Below are positions 42,815 through 54,799 of a stretch of 64,000 nt of DNA, piece after piece. Positions within the stretch are counted from its first letter, which is position 1, and each line of letters starts with the position of its first letter. The notes under the pieces are model-generated. The model did no database searches and had not been told where the DNA came from. It worked only from the letters and a program-made list of their open reading frames with translations. Source of the stretch: Mesostigma viride (Eukaryota; Streptophyta; Mesostigmatophyceae; Mesostigmatales; Mesostigmataceae); the NCBI GenBank assembly GCA_009746045.1, contig RPFO01000389.1:2129638-2193637 (forward strand), given 5' to 3'. The translations under genes and the position numbers were made by a program.

Positions 42815-42819
42815 GATAC

Positions 42820-44360
42820 CTTGGGATCACGCTTGCTGTTCTGCAGAGCTCGAATGATGTCCGCCATAAGCAGCCCCCTGGACTGTGGTGCAGCCCTGGC
42901 CACCTCTGGCCTTGTGACAGACGTCTCAGCAGACTCCTGCTCACCCTCATCCATCCAGGACAGACCATAATCCAAGCATGGCGGGTTAGCATCTACTGCC
43001 TGGCTCTCATCCTGCTCATCCCCCTCCAAGGGATGAGTCTTCAGGCCAGATTGCAGTTGGCCTTCTCTCCTTGACGTGAGCCCAGGATAGCCTGTACACG
43101 TGCTTGGGATTACTCTCCAAAGCCACCAGACAAGAATGGTTAGCCTCTTCCACATGGGTTACCAGCCCATCTTGCCACTTGCCACGCTTGCCTGGTAATG
43201 ATGGTTCCTTCCACATCCTGACCCTCAGTCCCACCTGGGGCCTCAGCATTTTCCAGCCCTTGTCCTTTCGCCTCAATCTGGAGAACACCCTGTCTGCCTT
43301 CTTCAGGCAGGCAGCCACCACGTCCTGTGATAGCATACCAAACTGCAGTGCCAGGGGAGAGACTGCCACACCATCATAGTAATAGGTTACCCTGTGGTTA
43401 AGCTGCTCCTCAATCCCCTTACACCAAGCTGCTTTCTCTAGAGCTGATGCCACAACAGGCACACTCCTAGCTGCTAGCACCACTGTTTTTACTTCACGTA
43501 TAGATCTCTCTACAGCTCCCTGCTGCCCATGGCATTCCCTAGGGACCACTACCAACTTACAAGGAAGCTGGTCAGCCAGCTTGATCAAGCAGTCAAACTG
43601 CAAGTCAGCCAGCCGCACCTTGGTGTACACCCCAAAGCCTGGCAACAAAGACTGGAGACCCATCAACAGCTGATGCTCCTGCATTCCAGGTAGAATGGTC
43701 AGCAACCTATATCTGCTAAACCTATCCACCCCCACCAACAGATACATGCCCCTGATATGCTGGATGTCCACCTGGATATCCCCCCGCTCTCTAGCAGGTT
43801 CTCTGGCATGGGACTGTGGGAGGCGAATAACATTCTCCTGACAGACACAATTCTGAGCAGCTGCACTGCAGGCCTCAAGCAAAGGCTCCTTGCCAATCTT
43901 CCAAGCAAAGATCTCTGCCTGCTTAGAATGGCCAAAGATATGGTGTAGCGTGTTTCCAGCCTGAGCATAGCTCAACCCCCTGTCAGCCTGGCTGCACAGA
44001 GAGGAACGTGACAAAGACTGTGTGCTTGGGACAGCACGACCCACCTGCTGTTCTCTTGCTCCAGGGACCTCCTCCAAGGAAGCTCGGCTCCCAGAGCCAG
44101 CCCCGGTTCCCACGGGAGCAGCAGGTCCTTCCATGCAGTCTGGCGGCTTGACTCCCAGAGCCAACCCCATCAACTGGAGACCCTGCACCTGCCACAGGCA
44201 CAGGGAATTCCACTGCTGCAGCAGCGTTATTGCAATCATTGAGTGGAAGCACCTCATCATTCCCAACCCCTTGCTGCTGCACAAGAGGGACACCCCCATT
44301 ACTATGTACAACTGATGTCTGTCCCACTCGGGGTGATTGACTATTTACAGGGGACAACAT
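42820..44360 (-). pseudogene. Element C pol, integrase region
   Basis: Reads MLSPVNSQSP to the HHCC finger and DDE core as in A, with small indels: about 44310 (extra bases in the N-terminal stretch), near 43612 (KVRLADLQF, one residue longer around the second catalytic D), and a loss near 43030 that ends the frame. The gag TGA / pol ATG spacing is the same as in A and B (ctt gat atg). Confidence 0.82.
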
Positions 44361-44366
44361 ATCAAG

Positions 44367-45724
44367 TCATGGCTTACCCACCTGGCCAGAGCCTGCTCCA
44401 GCAGACTTGGCCTGGTCTGGGCAGTCACGTCGCCAATGACCCGTCCTGCCACATCCAAAGCACTTGTCATCCTTCCCAGCAGTAGCCTTCTTCAGACCAC
44501 CCTGGTTCTGGCTGCTCTGACTGGCCTGGGTGCCCTGGCCCTGGCTCTTGCCTTGCCCTTGGCCACCCTTGTTCTGCTGACCACCCTGGTGACCACCAGC
44601 CTGCTGCTGACCCTTGCCTTTGGATCCCTGCTGCTGGCCCTTGCCACCTTGGTTACCATTCTGCCTGCGTCTGTTAGCCCTCTGACGCCTACTAGGCCTG
44701 GGATCTGCCTGAGCACCCTGCCCAGGGGCATCACCATGGACCTGATGAGCGGAGGCTGAAGAGGCACCAGTCACCTGGATTGCCTTGCAAGCAGCATCAG
44801 TAGATGGACGGATATTGAAAATAAGCCTTTGCAAGGCTGTCCATGTCCCATCTGTCTGATCAGCAAACATCCTAGCTGCATTTCTCCCATCCACACTCAG
44901 CCCCATGCGATCCAGGAAATAATCTGCCACTGCTCTGACAGTCAGCTGGAAGCCATGCTTGGCCCCCTTCTCCCTGATGCGTGTCAGCCGTTGCAGCTCC
45001 TCAGCTACTGTGCCCTTGATCTCAAAGGTATCATAGCTGAGCTTATAGTGATTAGTGAGGTTGAGTACCTTATCAGAGAACTCCTGACGTAGGCCCTCTA
45101 GGAACTGAGACCAGGTCAGCTTGTCCTTGACAGCTTGCCTAGCCTTGTCCCTCACACGCTCACTAGAATCCCTATTAGTCGTGAATGTGTGGAATACCTG
45201 CACAAGGTTGACAGTGGGATCTACAGAGCATGAAACCAGCTCCATATCCTCCAACCACTTGTCTAGCTCTTCCTGTCCCACAGGAGGCTTGAGAGGCTTC
45301 TGGCCATTCATCACAGCCACAGCACTCATGTGAGGTCTTAGTAGCTAGTCCCAGGCAAAGCACGAGGGTCACTGCTAATGACAGGAGCTCCTACCGCTGC
45401 TGACGGCCCAGGAGCACTAGATGCAGGTGGAGTGACAACAGAGTCAGGCACACATGGTCTCTTACCTGGGCCTTGACGATCAGTATCCTCCTGGCCCACC
45501 CCCGTCAGCACCACGCCGTCGGTTGGCCACCCCGCACGCTCCTCCCCTTGTGCCACCTCCTTCCTCTTCCGGTTGGAAGCCCTCCTGCCATTGGCGCCCT
45601 CTGCCGTTGGGATTGCCTGTCCCTCTGGCACGACGCTGGCGGGGCCTTCCGGATCCGCCCTTGCCTCACCACCGCCATCCCCCGCCCCGCTCCCGCTGCC
45701 GCTCCCGCGCGTGTTACGAAGCAT
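44367..45724 (-). pseudogene. Gag of element C, interrupted by an 8-bp insertion
   Basis: ATG 45724 opens the clean N-terminus (MLRNTRGSGSGSG ... SVVPEGQAIP) that is frameshifted in A and B. An 8-bp insertion near 45335-45350 (ttagtagc) introduces a stop; sense resumes at 45329 and runs through GLSVDGRNAARMF and the CCHC knuckle to TGA 44367-44369. It differs from A at scattered residues. Confidence 0.82.
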
Positions 45725-45779
45725 TATAGAACACTAAAGACAACACACGCAGATATGGCTGCTGGAACCACTCAGGCCG

Positions 45780-46690
45780 ACGCACCTACCCCAGACGAGG
45801 CCGCCTCCTGGCCTGCACTCGCCTGCGACTCCTCACGATACTCGTGAGTCACCTCACGAGGGACGTGCAGATCTGCTCTCTGCCTCTCCTCGTAGGTCGC
45901 TGTAGTGCCGTCGCCCTCGTTTATCTGCTGCCAGGGCCGAGCGCTTTACGGAGCCCTCTGGCTTGTCGGTCCACTCGTAATGGACGTCCTCAGGCGTCTT
46001 CTCGACACCCGTGACTATTTCCACCTCCGGACCCCACGCTGAGGTGGTTTCCGGCCTTGGTGTATCAAGCCTGGAGTACACCCCGAAAGGCTGTGGGGTA
46101 ATATAGAACCTGTCCGCGTAACCTCTCGACTCTTGCAAAAGGACCGAAACCAGATTCTGAATGGTTTGAGCAAATACCTCCACCGTGCTCCACGGATTCA
46201 CAACCTCGCGAGCTCGGGCGTTCTGGATTATGTCGGCGTCCGGTACCCCCTCCCCCAGCACCGCTGTAGCCACCCAGTGGTTGAACAGCCTTGTGCTGCC
46301 CAGCGCTGTCGCCACGATCTGGCTAAGCGCCTCCCTGGCTAGGTCGAGACCGGCTAACGTTATATAGCCGCCCTGATAGGCTACCTCTACGTTGTTAGCA
46401 GTTTCAGCTAGCGCGTCTCGAATACGCACCAACTCCTCCACCGCCACCCGCCCTGTCTCACCCGGGGAAATCACGACGCGAGCCCTTTGAACAATTGGGT
46501 CCGCCGCCGCTGGCCTGTTGCCTCCCCCACAAACTGCCACCCACCCCTCTTCTGCCAAGTGCCTCGCTACGTAGGCCGCTTGCACGAACGTTGGGGCGTT
46601 CGCTTGGTTACGGTATGGGAAAAGCGCTTGCGAATCCCGCTGCTCGTTCGCCTCACCAGCACCGTGGCTGCTCGACGATGAACCAGACAT
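45780..46690 (-). pseudogene. ORF0 of element C, truncated
   Basis: Same N-terminus as ORF0 in A (MSGSSSSSHG, 46690). The frame breaks near 45935 (extra bases, QQ replaced by AAD) and a stretch of roughly 230 bp present in A (26620-26840) is deleted near 45838. Many of the differences from A are synonymous or conservative. Confidence 0.78.
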
Positions 46691-46715
46691 GAAAACGCTT
46701 GGAAGCATTAGTACG

Positions 46716-47375
46716 ATTTGCACAGCAACTCGTCAGCAGAGCTTGTGAGCTCCTGGTCTTGCTGGCTGGAATGACCCTAGGCTGCTGGCTAGCAAACTTT
46801 ATCCTCTTGTGACACACCAGGCCTACGACCCTCGATAGGCTCGCCACTCGTCGTGACGACCAAGGTTCGTGTGTGAAGACGCTCGTTGCCTCGTTGAGCC
46901 TCGAGCTATATGCAACCTCGTTCCATCCTTGTTCCTCGGTCATGAGCAACGCTGTGCAGCGCTACCTTGCCAGAGCCTCGTATCGCTGCCCTGCATCCTC
47001 GTTGCAGGCAGCATACAGGAATCTCTGGCTATCCTGTGTCTAGGACAGCACAGGACCTGCCACAGTTCTGCATGGACTTACATCCTTGCAGACCTGCTGG
47101 CTGGTTACTGGCTTCTACTAGCCACAGGACCGTTGCGTCCTCAGTACACTGTGTCCCAGTCACGTGATGGTTCAGGCTAAGCCTGTGCAGGCACTGCCTG
47201 CCACGTGTCCTGTCCACTATGCCCTGAGAGTGCACCGCCCCCGCCCGCCGGTCGGCAGTACTTCGGGACCTGATATCTCTCTAGTCCCTCGTCTGTTCTA
47301 GGCGGTTGACACGGCGTTGGAAAGGTCTCCTCAACCTGCATCCATCTAGCACATTGGTGCCCCAATATGCTAACT
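46716..47375 (-). repeat. 5' LTR of element C
   Basis: About 660 bp, AGTTAGCATATTGG (right end) to TGTGCAAAT (left end), visibly more diverged from A and B than they are from each other. Followed on the left by the same cgtac start of the internal region. Confidence 0.88.
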
Positions 47376-49018
47376 CCTTGTCCTTGTCGCCCGTCGCCAC
47401 TATACCTGAGGGGCATAGCGCGGGCTCCATGTACGGTGGCTTACCACTGTTGCACAAATATACGCTTGCGACGGAAGTCGCGTGTGATACTTCGCCCGAC
47501 GGCCGCCCTATAGCGCTGACTGCCGCCACTGCGCCAACGTCGCGCAGATGTCGCAACTTGAGGCGCGATCATAGCTCGAACTGCGCGCACCGTATCCCGC
47601 GCTCTTTGTCGCCGCCGTAAGCGGTGTCCCTCGCCACCTCGTATGACTACAAGGGGGACTCCGCGCTGAATGAACTAATGCCGAGGTCCAACCCCTCCTG
47701 AAGAGCGGGGTCCTGAAGAGCAGATAGCTCCTCCTCGCGGACATGCGGCTGGTATTGGTGTGGTGGGGAAAATAGTGTGCATGACTGCCCACATCCATTG
47801 CACAAAAGAGATGAGATACCTCCCCCCCCTAAGGGGGAGCCCTGCGTGTGCCTTAATTGCATGGAGGAAACCACACAAAGTGAAAATTAAAAAAATTGAA
47901 AGATTCCTCTGACACGCATACGCATCTTCCAATCCTTTATGCACACCCCATACAGGCATACACCTACATACATCTTCTAAGCGCACACATCATAGTGCAG
48001 CTGACCCTTGTCCCTGATGAACCAGGGACAACCAACCACGTAGCCACGTCATAGTGCAGCGGACCCGTGTCCCTGATGAACTAGGGACACCCAACCACGT
48101 ATCTACTATTATACACATACCAACACATGCACCTGATCTCACTAGTATGACTACTAGTACAAACACGGATGCTCGGACCGATACGGCACGAGTCCACTAG
48201 TAAGACTACTAAAGGACAGACACGATACCTAGTTGCTACCGCAACCATTAGTAATAACACACACTGACTCCTCCCCCCCCTAAAGGGGATGGGAGCCTCT
48301 CCCTTCAGTCCACTAACTGGGTAACACACAGATGCCTAAATCTGTGACTCCCCCCCCTCAGGGGCTGTGAAGCCTCTTCCTTCTTCTCTCCTCCCCCCTC
48401 TATGGGAATCGGAGCGCCCTCGCGACGGAAAGCACCCGGAGGGGGGGGGGGGGAAGGGAAAAAAAAATCCAGAAAAACTTACTAACCAACAATAAAGGTA
48501 GAATTATCTAGCCAAAATATACGAGATAAGGTGAGATACAAAGGCATTGTACCTATAATGGGACCACCCACAGGGACACCAAACTAATAACAGCAACAGA
48601 AAGTAGTCAAGGTCAACACAAGGCAGTGTCTACGAAGCATGTGTCCGAATGGCAGTGAGAGTGGAGTGATCAGGTCCACAAGCAAGGCTGCCCCTACAAA
48701 CAAGTCGAGGAACTCCCCGGTACTGAGCTATCACGAGCCCCTGTCATCATGGTAGATGTGTCTAGCTGGCGATGTCCGATAAACCATTGCCACGGTTACC
48801 AGCATGACCGCTAGTATCGAGTTCCAAAAAAAATAGGTATGAGTACCTGCAACAGAAACGTGCCACACACCCACAACAATGGGTATGAACACCCATTATC
48901 ACCTGATATCAATCCCAGCAAACAGCAGGTATGACCAACAGCAACCCCGATTAACAGCAAGGATTACTATACTTGCTAGCTCCTGGCACGGTGGCTGTGC
49001 ATGCAGGGGAGGGGTGAT
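47376..49018. other. Unassigned stretch with short C-rich hairpins
   Basis: No gene supported. It holds four variants of a C-run/AGGGG hairpin (47821, 48266, 48351, 48389), an imperfect tandem duplication of about 58 bp (47991-48101) containing gtccctg...cagggac, ctagtag-type short palindromes (48145-48220) and a G13 run (48438). Confidence 0.5.
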
Positions 49019-49681
49019 AGTTAGCATTTTGGGCAGCCAATATGCTAAGTGGATGCAGTTTGGAAAGACCTTTCCAATGCCGTGCTGACTGCCTGAAACA
49101 GACAAGGGACAAGAAAGATATGAGGTCCCAAAGTCCTAGCCGTCCGAGGGTGGCGAGGGTGCAATCCTCTGGTATCATGGACAGGACACGTGGCAGGTCG
49201 TGCCTGCACAGGCTTAGCCTGTCCATCACGTGACCGTGGTCCACGTAGACCATGAGGAGCAGCAGCCTGTGACTGGTGGGGTACTGGAGCTGGCACAGGA
49301 CTGCAAGGATACTAGACATTGCAGGCTTGTGACAGCTAGGTCCTGCATGTACTTCCTAGGTTGCAGGAGTCTAGGCAAATCCAGCTCGTCCTGGCTCTGC
49401 ACTGATGCCAGTGGACGTTAGGGATTTGCTTGCACGCCTGCACGTGCCTCGTCACGCCGATGGGAACGAGGAACAACAAAGAAGGATATAGCTTGGTCAT
49501 GGGGATGACCAGCTATCTTGGCAAGCACGAACCGTGGGCGCCCACATTAGACGTGGAAGTGACCACCGTCACTGGTCGTGGCTTGGTGCACAGGTTAAAG
49601 GTTGCTGCCTTGCAACTTTGCATGGCTTAGCCGTGCTGTGAAAGACCAAGAGCTCACAGTCGCTGGGAGCTCTTTCTATCT
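49019..49681 (+). repeat. 5' LTR of element D
   Basis: About 663 bp from AGTTAGCATTTTGG. It has the same layout as family 1: inverted repeat TTAGCAT..TGG / CCA..ATGCTAA at the start, then gatgcag and gacctttccaatgccgtg. The 3' end (ctttctatct) is followed by cgtactattgct, identical to family 1. Confidence 0.78.
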
Positions 49682-49710
49682 CGTACTATTGCTCTTCCTT
49701 TTCCATTTTC

Positions 49711-50793
49711 ATGTCCAACGTGCCCACGGTGCGGGCCATTGAGCCTTCAGCGGACCAAAGCTCGCAGTTGCCGCTCCAGGCGAGGGAGCCGGAGCGACCG
49801 AGGCCTTTCCATCCATACGCTCATCCGAGCAGTGCGTCAACCTTTGTCCAGGCGGCGCACCTGGCAAGAGGCTTGGCAAAGAAGGGTTGGGTGGCGGTCT
49901 GTGGAACCGCAGCGGGGCTGGCAGCGAGCGACCCTATTGTGATGCAAATTGAAGCGTCGACGGCTCCTGGAGAATTGTCCCGGGAGGCGGTCGAGAGGTT
50001 TGTGTCGCTAAGGGACGAGCTATCCTCGACAATATACAGTCTAGAGGTTGCTCATCAGGGCGGGCACGTGACCGTGCAGCAGCTTGACTTGGCGCGAGAG
50101 GCGCTGAGCCAGATAGTGGCAATTGGATTGGGAGCAGCGCGGCTGTTCAATCACCAGGTGGCAACACCTGTGCTAGGCGCCGGGGTAGAAGTCCCGGAAG
50201 TCATTCGTCAAGCGCAGGCGCGCGAGGTCGACAACCCCTGGTCGTCGGCAGAGGTGGTGGCACAGACGTGCGAGCACCTTGTAAACGTTCTCTTGCAGGA
50301 ATCAAGAGGCAACGCCGATCGTTGGGTGATTACCACCCGAACATTCGGGATTTGGTCAACGCTTGACACGCCGAGGGAGGCGACGCCAGGCGTCCACGAT
50401 CCGTCGGTTGAGGTGATCACAGGCCGGGAGGTAACGCCTGAGGATTTTCATTACCAGTTTGTTGATCGCCCGGAGGGGATTATTGAGCGCTCGGCACAAC
50501 AGATAGACAAAGGCGACGGTACCGTGGAAGGGTACGCTGCGCGTCGTCGTGCTGATTTTCGTATTCCTCAAGAACCAGAGCACGACTACGGAGGTCGTGG
50601 GGCGTGTAACGTGAAACGGGGTGGTGGAACGCGGTGGGTGCGTAACCTGGAGTGGGATCGCAAGGCAAGCGAGCCCCGGGTGCCATGGTGGAGCAAACCG
50701 CCGACGGGCGTCCCATTAGCATGGTGCTGGGGCCATACGACGAGGGGGAAGACGCTGCGGATAGTAGGGAGGCGAGGCCAGCAACGCCCATAG
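49711..50793 (+). CDS. ORF0 of element D (360 aa)
   Basis: ATG 49711 (MSNVPTVRA), 29 nt after the LTR. Clearly homologous to ORF0 of A over most of its length: STFVQAAHLARGLAKKGWVAV, LDLAREALSQIVAIGLG, LFNHQVATPVLG, DNPWSSAEVVAQT, LLQESRGNADRW, VEVITGREVTPEDFHY. The N-terminus and C-terminus differ; the last 30 residues may be out of the original frame. No known domain recognised. The frame is open although gag of the same element is broken. Confidence 0.75.
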   Translation: MSNVPTVRAIEPSADQSSQLPLQAREPERPRPFHPYAHPSSASTFVQAAHLARGLAKKGWVAVCGTAAGLAASDPIVMQIEASTAPGELSREAVERFVSLRDELSSTIYSLEVAHQGGHVTVQQLDLAREALSQIVAIGLGAARLFNHQVATPVLGAGVEVPEVIRQAQAREVDNPWSSAEVVAQTCEHLVNVLLQESRGNADRWVITTRTFGIWSTLDTPREATPGVHDPSVEVITGREVTPEDFHYQFVDRPEGIIERSAQQIDKGDGTVEGYAARRRADFRIPQEPEHDYGGRGACNVKRGGGTRWVRNLEWDRKASEPRVPWWSKPPTGVPLAWCWGHTTRGKTLRIVGRRGQQRP

Positions 50794-50954
50794 CAGCTAC
50801 AGCTCAGGAGCGAGAGCGTGAGTGAGCTTGAAGAAGCAGCCGAGGCAGCGGTTGCTGAGGCGGTGTCTGGAGCGGTGCCAGCTGCGTCATACGACGAAGC
50901 AAGCGCCTGTCCTTCTGATTTCCTGCTTTCTTGTGTCGTTGCCTTGTATATATA

Positions 50955-52228
50955 ATGCCTCGGGGAAAGGCCGGCGACGGCGACAAGGGCGAGGCGGAGG
51001 CACCGGCTGGGGAGAGCCGGGAGCCGAGGAAGGACAAGGAGCCGCTGGCAGGGGAGGCCATCCCTGCCAGTGAGGGCGATGGTGGGAAGCGACCTGGGAG
51101 CAAGCGGCGGCATGAGGAGACAGTGGAGGAGGCAAGGAAGGTGCGGGCGACATGGCCAACTGATGCAGTGATGGTGGCTAATTAATGGCCAGCCAGCCGT
51201 GGAGAAGTGTAAGAGGGATGTCTCCTCTGACGGCAATGGTAAGAGGCTACATGTTGAGATGCTCTCCCCTACGCCTGCTGGCCCTAGTGGTGTTGTTGCT
51301 GTGACACCCACTGTGGGGGAGCCATTGAAGGCACTGCCAGGGTCGAGGCCTCACATGAGTGCAGTTTCTGTTATGAATGGGCAGAAGCCTCTCAACCCAC
51401 CACTAGCACAGGAGCCGGGCATTAGACAAGTGGCTAGAGGACATGGAGTTGGTTGTGCTCTCCGTGGACCCCACTGTCAACCTAGTGCAGGTGTTCCATT
51501 CGTCCACATGCAACAGGGACTCCTCAGAGCGTGTCAGGGAGAAGACTAGGACGGCTGTCAAAGATAAGCTGACCTGGGCTCAGTTCCTGGAGGGGTTGAG
51601 GGAAGAATTTTCTGATAAAGTTCTCAACCTCACCAACTATTACAAGCACCAGTATATGACACCTTTGAGATAGTGGGCCCTGTGGCAGAGGAATGGGCAA
51701 GGCTCAACCGTATCAGGGACAAGGGGGCCAAGTATGGCTTCCTGGTCACAGATAGGGCCTTACCAGATTTTTTCCTGGACCGGATGGGTTTGAGTGTGGA
51801 TGGTAGGAACAGTGCCCGTATGTTTCTTAACCAGACTGATGGCTCCTTGCGTGCCCTGGAGCTTGTGATCCTCAGCATCAGGAAGCCAGACCCTGCTTGC
51901 AAGGCCATCCAGTCCCACGGCAGCAATGCCACCTCCGCTGTGCAGGGCCAAGGTGATGTCCCCGGGTACCCAGCCCGTGGAGGGGCACGGCCTAACAAGC
52001 GTAGGCGCTTCAGGCGCCAGAGGAATGGGGCTCAGGGTGGAAAAGGGCAAGGTTCCCAAGGAGGGGTTGGGGGCCAGCAAGCTGGTGGTCAGCAGGGTAA
52101 GGGTGGCCAGGGGCAAGGCAAGGGCCAAGCTCAAGGCAACCAGGGCAAGCAGGGTGGGCAGTCTCAGGGAGGCCAGGGGAAGCCTGGCAAGGGGGCTGGG
52201 TCTGGGAAGAAGGGTGGTGCCTGCTTTG
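50955..52228 (+). pseudogene. Gag of element D, broken and truncated
   Basis: ATG 50955 (MPRGKAGDG) is preceded by tatatataa. Sense shifts frame at about 51185, 51415 and 51655. Recognisable blocks are HMSAVSVMNGQKPLNPP, SVDPTVNLVQVF, GLREEFSDKVLNLTNYY, FLDRMGLSVDGRNSARMF, then a Gly/Gln-rich basic region. The zinc knuckle is cut after its first Cys-Phe (GGACF) by the LTR at 52229. Confidence 0.78.
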
Positions 52229-53006
52229 TGTTGGAAAAGTAGAGGAAACTAATGGGTTTTACACAATGCCTTGTGCTTGGCCTTGCTACCCTTTCACCTT
52301 GCAGGTGATGAAAGACTGAGCTTGAAGACAATGGAAGAGAGACCAGAAAAAGAGTTTTATGTCATAGGCTTAGAGGTTAGGAAAAGAGTTTGAATGGAGG
52401 TTCAATGGAGGTTCAATAGAGGTTAAATGGAGGTTCAATGGAGGTTCCTGCCCTTAGGGGGCAGTTTCCTTTTATACCTTTTAGGCTAGGAAGGATGACA
52501 TCAGCAATGACATCATCACAGAAGCTTGTAGAAACATCCTAGCATATTCCTAGCATATTCTCAGTATATTCCAGGAATATTCCTGGCATATTCTTAGAAC
52601 ATTCCTAAAACATTCTAGACGTGATCCAAAGAGCTGGCATAATAGCTAGACGCCAAGTGTCTACATAATAATGTGCCACATAACATGATTAATAAAGTGA
52701 CACATCTCTTCTCCTTGGAGTGACAAGTGTCATGCAATGAGTCTACCCACTTGTCATCATGTAAGTCATAACATGTGTCATCATGAGCTTCCAACACTTG
52801 TCAGCTCATGGACCAAACACTTGTCCACTAGGCCATAGTACCACTTGTCAATCAAATACGTGATGCTACTAGGCTGACTCAGGGTACAAGTCATCCATGT
52901 CCAAGTATAGGACTATGGCACATGAATATTGATCAGCTCATTGAGCCCAATTCATCTAGCTTATCAAAGCTATCAATTTCCCAGTTCATATGGAATAAAT
53001 CCAACA
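52229..53006. mobile_element. LTR of an unrelated element, inserted in D gag
   Basis: 778 bp bounded by a perfect 7-bp inverted repeat, TGTTGGA ... TCCAACA, the canonical TG...CA form. Inside are about five copies of aatggaggttc (52391-52458), a run of ctagcatattc-like repeats (52540-52615) and several acacttgtc motifs. The 5 bases before (CTTTG, in the D knuckle) do not recur after 53006 (agaaa), so it is either one LTR of a longer element extending right or a solo LTR with a later deletion. Confidence 0.72.
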
Positions 53007-54310
53007 AGAAATAAATCAGGCTGGGATACATTGTGGCCAGGTGGATATAATATCCCTAACACCCCCCTTAGCCACATGGGCACAATGCAAAAGATGTCTG
53101 GGTAGGTGGAATCTCAACACCCCCCTTAACCACATGCTCGTAGCATGCAGTCCAGTTGCTAGCATGGTGCAACTGAAAATGAAGATGCCGTCCTCGTGAA
53201 ATGCTTGAAGCTCCAACATGCGGTCATGAGCCGCACTACCGCCACTGATCCCCCCCCGGCAACGCGAATGAGTGTCCAACCATAGCAGCAACGCACTAGC
53301 TGCCCATCCTGGATGGCTGATACCCAACCCTTAGTTGGAAAAAGTGCTCTAGATGCTACATTCCCCCCTCACTCAAAGCGGCTGCCCATGGACACAATAG
53401 GGGCACACAGTCCCACACATATAATACGGCAACACAGGCCAACAAAGAAGGTCCTTATGAGCTAACCCAAACGGTATAGAGGCAGTAGGGTAACGGCAAC
53501 AACACGTGCTGTACACACACGGAGCAACATAACATACGCCATCTCACAAAATAAATGACACCAACATCACGTTTTACGCCAAATAAACGGGGTGAGCAAA
53601 CAAACATATTGGCAACAAATGCCACACAAACAAGGTGCGATACAACCTTCAACACAAAACAGAGTGGCCATAACAGATAAACGCGCTTCATAGCAAAGAA
53701 AACAGGACGTGCAAAACATTACCGCCACAAAGGCGAACACAAGTAACGATTACTTGGTCACGATTCACAAATCAGTGCCCGAGAGTAAACATTACGTCCG
53801 ACATTACAGGCTATGCCGAAAGGCACAGCCGAATTCGACACAAAGGACGTAAACACTTGTATAAAAGCAATGCTCTCAGCACAAAACAAAATAACACACG
53901 CGTCACAGGCACTATACATTACGAAAACAAGTCGTAGACGACGATACAACGGCGCTTCACTACGCCGCAAACTAGTGCCACAAATAGCGTGCAAAAACTC
54001 TGGATATACACTCCAGGTACGTAGAAAACGTCTCGTGGGAACAATACCAAAATGCGTGGGCCATTGCCACTGAACGCATGGCAAAATAAACACATAACTG
54101 CTGGAAGAACACAAAGAAAGAACCAGAAAACGCACGCTTACGGCGCCTCACAATTTCCAGCAAACACGACACAAAAGTCGACATACAAGTTCATTTCCCA
54201 CAGACAAAACATTAGGGCAACCTTGAGGAGTGGGGTCTGTGCATCCTGGGCGACAATTTCCAAGGGTCGTTGCAGCTAGCGCAGTTGCAAATGCCATAGC
54301 CTGGCCGAAC
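53007..54310. other. Unassigned stretch
   Basis: May be internal sequence of the element whose LTR ends at 53006. It contains two copies of aacacccccctta-ccacatg (53058 and 53120). No ORF with family resemblance on either strand and no clear primer-binding site next to the LTR. Confidence 0.4.
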
Positions 54311-54316
54311 ACCGTA

Positions 54317-54799
54317 CCGTAGTGGCTGAAATCACATTGCGAATAAATAATTTTTCGAGGGTTTTTCTGCATGGTTTTGACACTTTGCGGGGAAAGTTCA
54401 GCCCGGGTTAGGTAAACTTCGAGCCCGGGAGCTTGTTTATATTAGGGCACCTAGTTCAGTGTCTGACTTGGATTCTAACCTATCAAGTACATTAATTACC
54501 CACCAAGCGCAGGTCCTATCTGACCATTAAGTGAGTACCAGTATGACGTAAGGCCCTAATCAGTGCTAATAGGGCCCCTAATCAGTGCTACTTGAACGGG
54601 TTGTCAATCTGGCGCAACGCGGCGCGGCGCGGCAAGCGCGGCGCTCCACTTCATCTAGCTGCGCCGCGGCCTGCAGCCAGAAACAGGTGTAGCGCCTCCC
54701 GGTTTTCATACTTTACGGGGTAAATTGAAGTATTATTTTAGCACTTTTCGGGGGGTCATTCGAAAAGATTTATTCGCAATGTGATTTCAGCCACTACGG
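54317..54799. mobile_element. MITE-like inverted-repeat element
   Basis: Perfect inverted repeats of 32 bp, starting CCGTAGTGGCTGAAATC, flank a non-coding 483-bp unit. The flanking dinucleotide is TA on both sides, compatible with a Tc1/mariner (Stowaway-like) MITE. Because TA is itself palindromic this could simply extend the inverted repeat to 34 bp. It encodes no transposase. Confidence 0.55.

Larger units (their letters stand above)
29517..47375 (-). mobile_element. Copia-like element C (family 1), older, truncated and interrupted
   Basis: Minus-strand copy of family 1 in pieces: 5' LTR 46716-47375, ORF0 remnant, gag, pol parts at 42820-44360, 41964-42211, 38752-39839 and 29517-30368. 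Interruptions are a solo LTR (42212-42814), a duplicated unknown repeat (39840-41963) and the whole of element B (30369-38751). At the left, homology stops abruptly about 50 bp after the RNase H region, so the 3' UTR and 3' LTR are missing. It is the oldest of the three copies. Confidence 0.87.
49019..52228 (+). mobile_element. Copia-like element D, truncated (related to family 1)
   Basis: LTR, ORF0 and gag in the order of family 1 but with strongly diverged DNA. No pol, 3' UTR or second LTR is present. It stops in the gag zinc knuckle, where a foreign LTR (52229) begins. It is useful as an outgroup: features shared with A-C (ORF0, cgtactattgct after the LTR, inverted repeat at the LTR start) are likely functional. 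Confidence 0.82.

Noticed and set aside
48019..48040. Possible hammerhead ribozyme core (ctgatga) in the 58-bp duplication
   Set aside because: No GAAA partner after a stem II and no stem I/III pairing; the ctgatga is just the loop side of a gtccctg/cagggac hairpin.
53813..54073. Open frame of 86 codons on the plus strand and its minus-strand counterpart
   Set aside because: No family resemblance, overlapping frames of similar length on both strands, and no conserved neighbour; most likely chance.
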